DNA of 48,310 bases from Anaeroglomus sp964550565. Its GTDB lineage: Bacteria > Planctomycetota > Phycisphaerae > Sedimentisphaerales > Anaerohalosphaeraceae. Made by a program: the position numbers and the translations under genes. The notes beneath the pieces were generated by a model. The model did no database searches, was not told the origin of the DNA, and was given only the letters and a program-made list of their open reading frames with translations. The stretch spans positions 1 to 48,310 of the forward strand of contig CAZKAI010000018.1 of assembly GCA_964550565.1 (NCBI GenBank), written 5' to 3'. Position 1 is the first letter of the stretch. Each line of letters starts with the position of its first letter. Below, one piece after another: positions 48,158 to 48,310 of the stretch.

Positions 48158-48310
48158 ATGTATCGTTCTCAAAATAATATAACTCGTCGCGGATTTGTGA
48201 AAAGAACACTCTCCGCGGCGGGTCTTTTGTGGCTTCCTGCGTATGTCCCTTCGACAGTGCGCGGACAGGACGCTCCGTCCAACCGCATCACCCTCGGATG
48301 TATCGGCACC
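48158..48310 (+). CDS. Tat-exported Gfo/Idh/MocA oxidoreductase F, 5' part only
   Basis: The window ends inside this gene; 51 codons are present. The frame starts MYRSQNNITRRGFVKRTLSA, a twin-arginine signal (Arg10-Arg11), with a hydrophobic run and a VRGQ cleavage region, and then SNRITLGCIGT, the first strand and glycine motif of the Gfo/Idh Rossmann fold, as in oxidoreductases A and B. It begins 10 bp after the permease stop codon, with no clear ribosome-binding site. It would be the seventh Gfo/Idh gene of the region. Confidence 0.8.
   Translation, partial: MYRSQNNITRRGFVKRTLSAAGLLWLPAYVPSTVRGQDAPSNRITLGCIGT

Overview
The window looks like a chromosomal piece of a planctomycete, most likely of the Phycisphaerae/Sedimentisphaerales type. 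The evidence is a secreted beta-propeller protein ending in a single dockerin-like GDTNGDCRVDMSDL element, a short H-x-DG pseudopilin, a ThuA-HEAT fusion, many Tat-exported Gfo/Idh/MocA oxidoreductases and DUF1080 (3-keto-glycoside hydrolase) domains. This lineage call is inference from gene content; there is no rRNA in the window. The assembly contains one run of 100 N (21352-21451) that is almost certainly an artefact: the same 55 bases flank it on both sides, and collapsing them restores one intact reading frame.

Region 1 (1-6012): on the minus strand, a low-complexity/TPR exported protein followed by the dockerin-propeller protein; then a MarR-type regulator divergent from a MATE efflux pump.

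Region 2 (6013-29387), L-rhamnose utilisation: a plus-strand operon (RhaE-like class II aldolase, RhaA isomerase, RhaT symporter, NCS1-like permease, a 59-aa membrane peptide, a secreted GH78 alpha-L-rhamnosidase) preceded by a sigma70-like promoter with AraC-style direct repeats 21 bp apart. Next come a minus-strand unit (DeoR regulator, fused alpha-beta E1 of a 2-oxoacid dehydrogenase, an AraC regulator behind a strong terminator) and, divergent from it, a plus-strand operon (E2, E3, a PHP-like protein of unknown role, an SDR, an unusual two-Rossmann MDR, RhaB). A second AraC regulator closes the region. Rhamnose released by GH78 would enter through RhaT, become rhamnulose (RhaA), rhamnulose-1-P (RhaB), then DHAP plus lactaldehyde (aldolase). 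The SDR/MDR pair and the dedicated 2-oxoacid dehydrogenase presumably carry the C3 product to acyl-CoA. The aldolase and SDR, fused in RhaEW enzymes elsewhere, appear here as separate genes 17 kb apart.

Region 3 (29388-48310), a keto-sugar/glycoside-oxidation locus: a TTG-initiated pseudopilin overlapping a cytoplasmic Gfo/Idh gene, a cytoplasmic TIM-barrel epimerase, then five complete and one partial Tat-exported Gfo/Idh proteins, an exported ThuA-HEAT protein, an exported TIM-barrel/DUF1080 fusion, a seven-CXXCH multihaem cytochrome c, a small haem-b-like membrane protein and a second NCS1-like permease. The most interesting hypothesis is that this encodes an extracytoplasmic C3-oxidation/cleavage pathway for glycosides whose electrons leave through the cytochrome pair, running in parallel with a cytoplasmic Gfo/Idh plus TIM-barrel branch. 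The grouping is seen directly; the electron-transfer coupling is inference.
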